Below, piece by piece: positions 59,712-64,000 of a stretch of DNA of 64,000 nucleotides. The position numbers and the translations under genes were made by a program. This DNA is from Acanthaster planci (taxonomy: Eukaryota > Echinodermata > Asteroidea > Valvatida > Acanthasteridae). The notes under the pieces were generated by a model. It saw nothing but the letters and a program-made list of their open reading frames with translations, searched no databases and had not been told where the DNA came from. Numbering within the stretch: the first letter of the stretch is position 1; every line of letters starts with the position of its first letter. The DNA lies in assembly GCF_001949145.1 (NCBI RefSeq), contig NW_019091394.1:1415647-1479646 (forward strand). The letters run 5' to 3'.

Positions 59712-61739
59712 CCGTGTACATGTACATGTACATGTACCGTACTGCAAAAAAGGTTTCATACCCATGCTGAACTAACAGTGCCGCTGCCTTGCCAGCCAAA
59801 GTCCAAGCAAAAGTCATATTTGATCAAATCTGCCCTTTCCACAATTTGTACATAGAAATAGGAAAATGCTTGTGTCAGATTCACCTGATTGGTAAAACTT
59901 TGGGTTTTGATAATGGGTTTCCGGCTGTGGAAATACTGGTACGTGTATTCGTATGTGTTTCCTCAATAGAGTGTCATCGAGACGGTTACAATAGCGATCC
60001 TGATTGCTATACGTGCACTTGTGTGGACGTCAGCCGCACAGGGATGAACAAATTTCTTTCATCACCACCAACATTCTTTACATCATTGCGTAACATGAAT
60101 GTACGTGTACCTGATGTGTGATGAAAGAGGAAACCTGGGAAATGGTCTTGTAGTGGGTTTTTGTTTTTTTTTTTCATGAAGTGGAGGAAACAAGCACTGA
60201 CTTCTGAAAATATCCATCAAATGTAAGAATCAACTTGCTTTTTTTTCTCCCACTCAACATGCCGGAGGAGGATTTCCCCCAGTGAGGCAATAGGAGACTA
60301 AAATATGCCAGCTACCAGTACCAATATTTTTGTCGAAAAGAAAGTGGTGCAATAGGTTGGGCCCATTTTATTTTTCAATTCAGATTTAGTACTGACGCCG
60401 TCACAACTACTGGTCTCTTTCATATTTTGCCTCGCCTTTGGGCCTGCTACGGGTACTTTTTTCTGTTGTATTGTTGCCTTGCGTAACGACTGTCTTCCAG
60501 TTTTGTTTCTGTAAGTATACATTGCAGCTCGACGAGAAAAAAAGAAGGAATCATTTTTAGAGTCAGAGGGGAATTTTTTATGGACTTAATTATTCCACAA
60601 TAGAAACTGGAATATAGTTCACCCAAAAGCTGCCTTTGAAACTTCATTTGTGAGTTTACTGTTTACTCGGTAAAATATAGGCATATCTTGTGTTTTTTTT
60701 TCACACTGTGCATGTCATTGCCTGGCTCTGTTGTAGTTTTGACGTCCTGCTCAAGCAGAGACTTTTACGTCAGCAAAACAATGTTCGTTTATACTTTCAC
60801 TACTGGTAGGGTACATGTACCTTGGTTGGGGAGGGCAGGGCAGGGCAGGGGAGGAATGTGCACGGAATAACATGTTTGTTCAGATTTGCTTTGACTCTGC
60901 CAGTGAGCGCTTCTCTCGCCTTGCTCATTTTGAATCATAGCAAAGGTATCTTTCACATCGGGATTGACCCCCCGACTGTTTTTTGACAAATGTTTGGGAT
61001 CCCTGCGTAGGTTACATGCAGGACTGTGTGCACTGATAAGATCTGATAACGTCTGATAACGTCATATTTACTCTTGGGAATAACAGCTTCCTGTCAACAT
61101 AAATGGACATGTTCATGAAATTGCCGAAATAATACCTTGCATGTGAGGATATATTTTGGGCAAAGAGCTGTGGATACAGAGTTGACAGAAGCGTTAATAC
61201 ACATGTTGAAGGAAAGAGACGCGGTACTGTTCATTTACCCGCTGTTTTGTAAAGGGAATTTTCAAGTCTCCGACATGTACAAGCGTTATATTTCTGCCAG
61301 AAGGATGGAAAACTTAGAATTCCATCGAGTAAACTCTGATGACTCGAATTACAAGCCAGCTTGCAGTGGTGCCACTCTTGAACTCTGAGTCTTTATGCAT
61401 GGCTGCCATCCTGCAGGCCAGTGCTTTTGTTCTACAGGCTATGCACAAAGGAGGTCTCCTGAGGAACAAAAACCAATGTAACTGCCCTGCAAGATGGCTA
61501 CTGCGCAAAGTCTCTACAGCTAGATTCTGTGATCTTCCAAAATACCGGTACACTTGTGTGCCAGGTTTAAGAACATGCGCATGAGTGTGGTGGTTCTGCT
61601 TAAGTACATGTACATGTGTCATTTGTTTGGTTAATACTCTGGGAGTCATATATCATTTTGAATACAATTTTATTGTTTCCTAATTGGCAGTGTTCTGCAA
61701 TGTGCATTGAATTGACTTTCTCTTTTGTTCTTTTTCCAG

Positions 61740-61904
61740 TTTGCAGTATTAAGTGACTGGAATTGATGCCTTGGGGTTAGGATTTATACCAAGAGGAATA
61801 CACTGTAAAGATATCCTAGCGAGTCCTCTGTGCAGTCCAGACACGTCGACAGAGTCAAAGTTGGCCATTTTCCCCCAGCTTGTGTGTTTGTGAATTTTCT
61901 TACA
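61740..61904 (+). other. 5'UTR part of the FNDC3-like exon
   Basis: A strong acceptor (gttctttttccag, ending 61739) is followed by 165 bases with in-frame stops before the ATG at 61905. The gene therefore has at least one upstream non-coding exon, probably far to the left. Confidence 0.6.
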
Positions 61905-62622
61905 ATGTCGGCCTCGGAGCCTGTGATAGGCACCTACCCTGCCATGACCAACCACCTGTCGTCCATGCATGATCTGCCCCAGACCCAGCTGAGCAGCGAG
62001 ACCAGCTCCACCAGCAGTGAGCTGGAGTCGGCCCTGGGCAGTGCTGTCAAGACGCCGCCGGGAACGGCGACGGCTTCCTCGGCCGCCGAAAATGGGCCAG
62101 ACGGCTACCCCTCGGACGGTTCCTCCTCGGTGGAGAACCAAGGGAACAACCCAGCCACGGCGAATGCACCACAGCCCGAGCAGTATCTGAACGGCCCTAT
62201 GCAGCTCCCCCCTACCACGGTCGTCGCCCCCCGGACCGGTGGCTACACGGAATATGTGGACGGTCAACCGTCAACGACGGCAGCCGTTGACAACAATGGC
62301 AATGGCCTCGACTACCCAGCCCAGGGGCCAGAGTATGACGGTCAGCAAGCCGTGGCGGACTACTCCCAGGAATATGCCTCGACAGAACAGATTTACCCCA
62401 GCGGGCAGGACTATGCAACGAATGCTGTTGGTGTGCAGAACCAGGTTGCGGATTACCCCGGTATGGGGGTTGGCGTTGGAGATGAGGTCTCCACCCAGGG
62501 GCAGGTGCACGATACTGGCCAGAATGCTGGACAGGTGAACAAGAAGTACGTGTTCTACCTGCACATCAAACAGGGAGAGGCATTTCCAGTAGGAAACGGG
62601 GACCAAGTGCAGTATATTCATG
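61905..62622 (+). CDS. First coding exon of an FNDC3-like gene
   Basis: Encodes 239 residues from MSASEPVIGTYPAMTNHLSS to the donor CATG|gtaagt (phase 1). The first 205 or so residues are Ser/Thr/Gly/Gln/Tyr-rich and probably disordered. The end reads KYVFYLHIKQGEAFPVGNGD then QVQYIHG, which parallels the N-terminal segment of vertebrate FNDC3A/B (QVILVQVNPGEAFTI, then QCITG before PAQVPMMSPNG). The intron would fall right before the PA(Q/E)V block. FNDC3 proteins are tail-anchored membrane proteins with nine fibronectin III domains. None of those domains lie in the window. The vertebrate N-terminus before this segment is only about 40 residues, so this one is much longer; that is the main doubt. 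The ATG at 61905 is preferred over one at 61830 because it opens the compositionally uniform part. Confidence 0.55.
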
Positions 62623-64000
62623 GTAAGTTTCAAGGACTTTGGTCATCCAGAATGAGGTGTACAGTACATGTTTCTCATGTTTTTATTTGTTGCTAACCTT
62701 CATGTACATGTACGTGTACTGTACCAGCTTTGCCTGGCTAAACTACAGGCTACTTGTGATAGGTCCCCAGCATATGTTTGATTATGCAAAGTGGGAATGT
62801 TGTTGAAGCCATGCCTTTCGATAGCTGGCCCCACTAGGCCAAGCTGGGTCAGTGAATTTTTTTGTCTTTGGTCCAGTCTTTTTCATGGTCCAAATGCATA
62901 GGTTTTATCAGCAAAGTTTTCAGAAATGAGTCTGTTTTTTTCAGTGCCCCCAACACTTTGTTCTTGAACTGAGTTGGAACTTTGGAAGGAAACTGGTAAA
63001 CACTGATCTTTGTCAGTTGCCACCAACATTCTCTTGGGAGGTACTTGTCCACCTGTACCGGTATACTGGCAAGTACATGTATTTTCCCCATAAGGCCTAC
63101 TCATCTGAAATACCAATACACTCTGGCCAGTGCCATCCCGCTTGCCGTCTGGTTTCACAGAAACCTGTCTTTCAAGAGGCCTGTTTTTGTTTGGCACAGT
63201 TCAGCAAACTTGGCAGTAAAGGAAACTGACGCAAACGGTGGTGGCTTGGTCAAGAGACACCCAGATGCATCCTAGTGTACATTGTACAATATGCACATGT
63301 ACATGTACAGCCTCAGCCTTGTCAGACTTCTTGGACAGCCTGTCCCCCCAACAAAAACTGGTGGCCATGGATGTCCAAAGCCAGTTAAAATGGCTTTCCT
63401 TCCTCTGAGTGTAGCCTGCATGTATACTGTGTACTCGTTGGTCACCCAAATCCCATGTACAGTACACTTGTAGAATGGGAGTAGAGTCACAGTAATAAAG
63501 GTTAGAAGTGCTGTCATTGTGGAAAAGGGGAGAGGAGTTTCTCTGAAGGGGTACAGTCTTTTTGGTTTCACTGCACATTGTTGGCCCTTGAAGCACATTA
63601 TATCATTTGGCAAAACTTAATGCAATGTACGTAAATCTTTGAACTGTCGCCCTGCTGCATCTTCCAAACCACACAGATTTGCTCGTAGTCTTTGGTCTAT
63701 TGGGGAGGAAGAGCTGAAAGGACTTACATTGTATTTGCCGGTTAACAAAACGCACATGCCTCACTTTGATAGACCAGACACTGTGGACTGCATTGTTGAG
63801 CATCAATGGGAAACTGTACCACTGGTACCCTAGGCTGTACCCTGGGATTTCAGTCAGTGAACTGCATCAATCTGTAACATTCTGCTGTGCTTTACCTTCC
63901 AAAGTGCACCATTTGCTTTAAGCTCAGTGTTGGACAGATGTGGGTCAACTGAGAAATGGGGTGTGATTCACTTGAATAGACAAAAGACAAGAACATACTC
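62623..64000 (+). other. Intron following the FNDC3-like exon, to the end of the window
   Basis: Starts at gtaagt. I looked for a continuation matching the P-A-Q-V block and found none. TACATGTA strings continue (for example 63296-63309). Confidence 0.55.

Larger units (their letters stand above)
29540..61730. other. About 32 kb without a supported gene
   Basis: No exon chain, conserved protein or RNA gene was found on either strand. The region is either intergenic or the first intron of the FNDC3-like gene. It is studded with TACATGTA strings, T-run/G-run junctions and the inverted-repeat elements listed separately. Open frames up to 235 codons here carry Tyr-Met, Thr-Cys or His-Val runs that come from TACATGTACATG and are not genes. 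Confidence 0.65.

Noticed and set aside
61749-62267. Minus-strand frame of 172 codons
   Set aside because: It is antisense to the FNDC3-like coding exon, with Arg/Gly-rich composition typical of a GC-rich shadow frame.

Overview
The window is eukaryotic, gene-sparse and intron-rich, with canonical GT-AG introns, intronic miniature transposons and minisatellites and two assembly gaps (24734-25664, 49694-50311). No bacterial feature is present. The main gene matches animal RanBP2/Nup358. Genome style (self-complementary TACATGTA strings, AGGCCT palindromes, T-run/G-run junctions, many MITEs) suggests a marine invertebrate deuterostome such as an echinoderm, hemichordate or amphioxus. I cannot name the species.

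Region 1 (1-300). A probable first coding exon of an unidentified plus-strand gene at 183-272, with a YY1-like motif over its start codon. Its later exons were not found.

Region 2 (3098-28200, minus strand). An essentially complete gene for the nuclear-pore protein RanBP2/Nup358, reconstructed here as 33 exons of about 2,460 codons. Splice phases agree across every junction. Only the 3' edge of exon 3 is lost in the first gap. Protein order: helical TPR N-terminus, coiled coil, Ala/Pro-rich linker, FG repeats, one SUMO-E3-type IR motif, more FG repeats, Ran-binding domain 1, one RanBP2-type zinc finger, FG repeats, Ran-binding domain 2, a long Asp/Glu tract, Ran-binding domain 3 and a Ser-rich acidic tail. 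There is no cyclophilin domain. The IR motif lies upstream of all Ran-binding domains, whereas in human RANBP2 it lies between RBD3 and RBD4.

Region 3 (28.2-29.6 kb). Upstream DNA of RANBP2 with a GC-rich, CpG-bearing patch, a small perfect hairpin, and a possible plus-strand first exon near 29.5 kb.

Region 4 (29.6-61.7 kb). No convincing gene. It is either intergenic or a very large 5' intron of the next gene. It is dense in TACATGTA strings and holds several terminal-inverted-repeat elements (44489-44729, 46658-46877, 49448-50394 around the second gap, 52976-53372, 59480-59711), local duplications and degenerate tandem repeats.

Region 5 (61.7-64 kb). The first coding exon (61905-62622, plus strand) of a gene resembling FNDC3, an ER-membrane protein with fibronectin III repeats, followed by intron to the end of the window.

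No tRNA, rRNA or CRISPR is supported. The most useful leads are the rearranged RanBP2 domain order, a likely false haplotype duplication at 18.1-19.2 kb, and five to six MITE-like families visible from their inverted termini.
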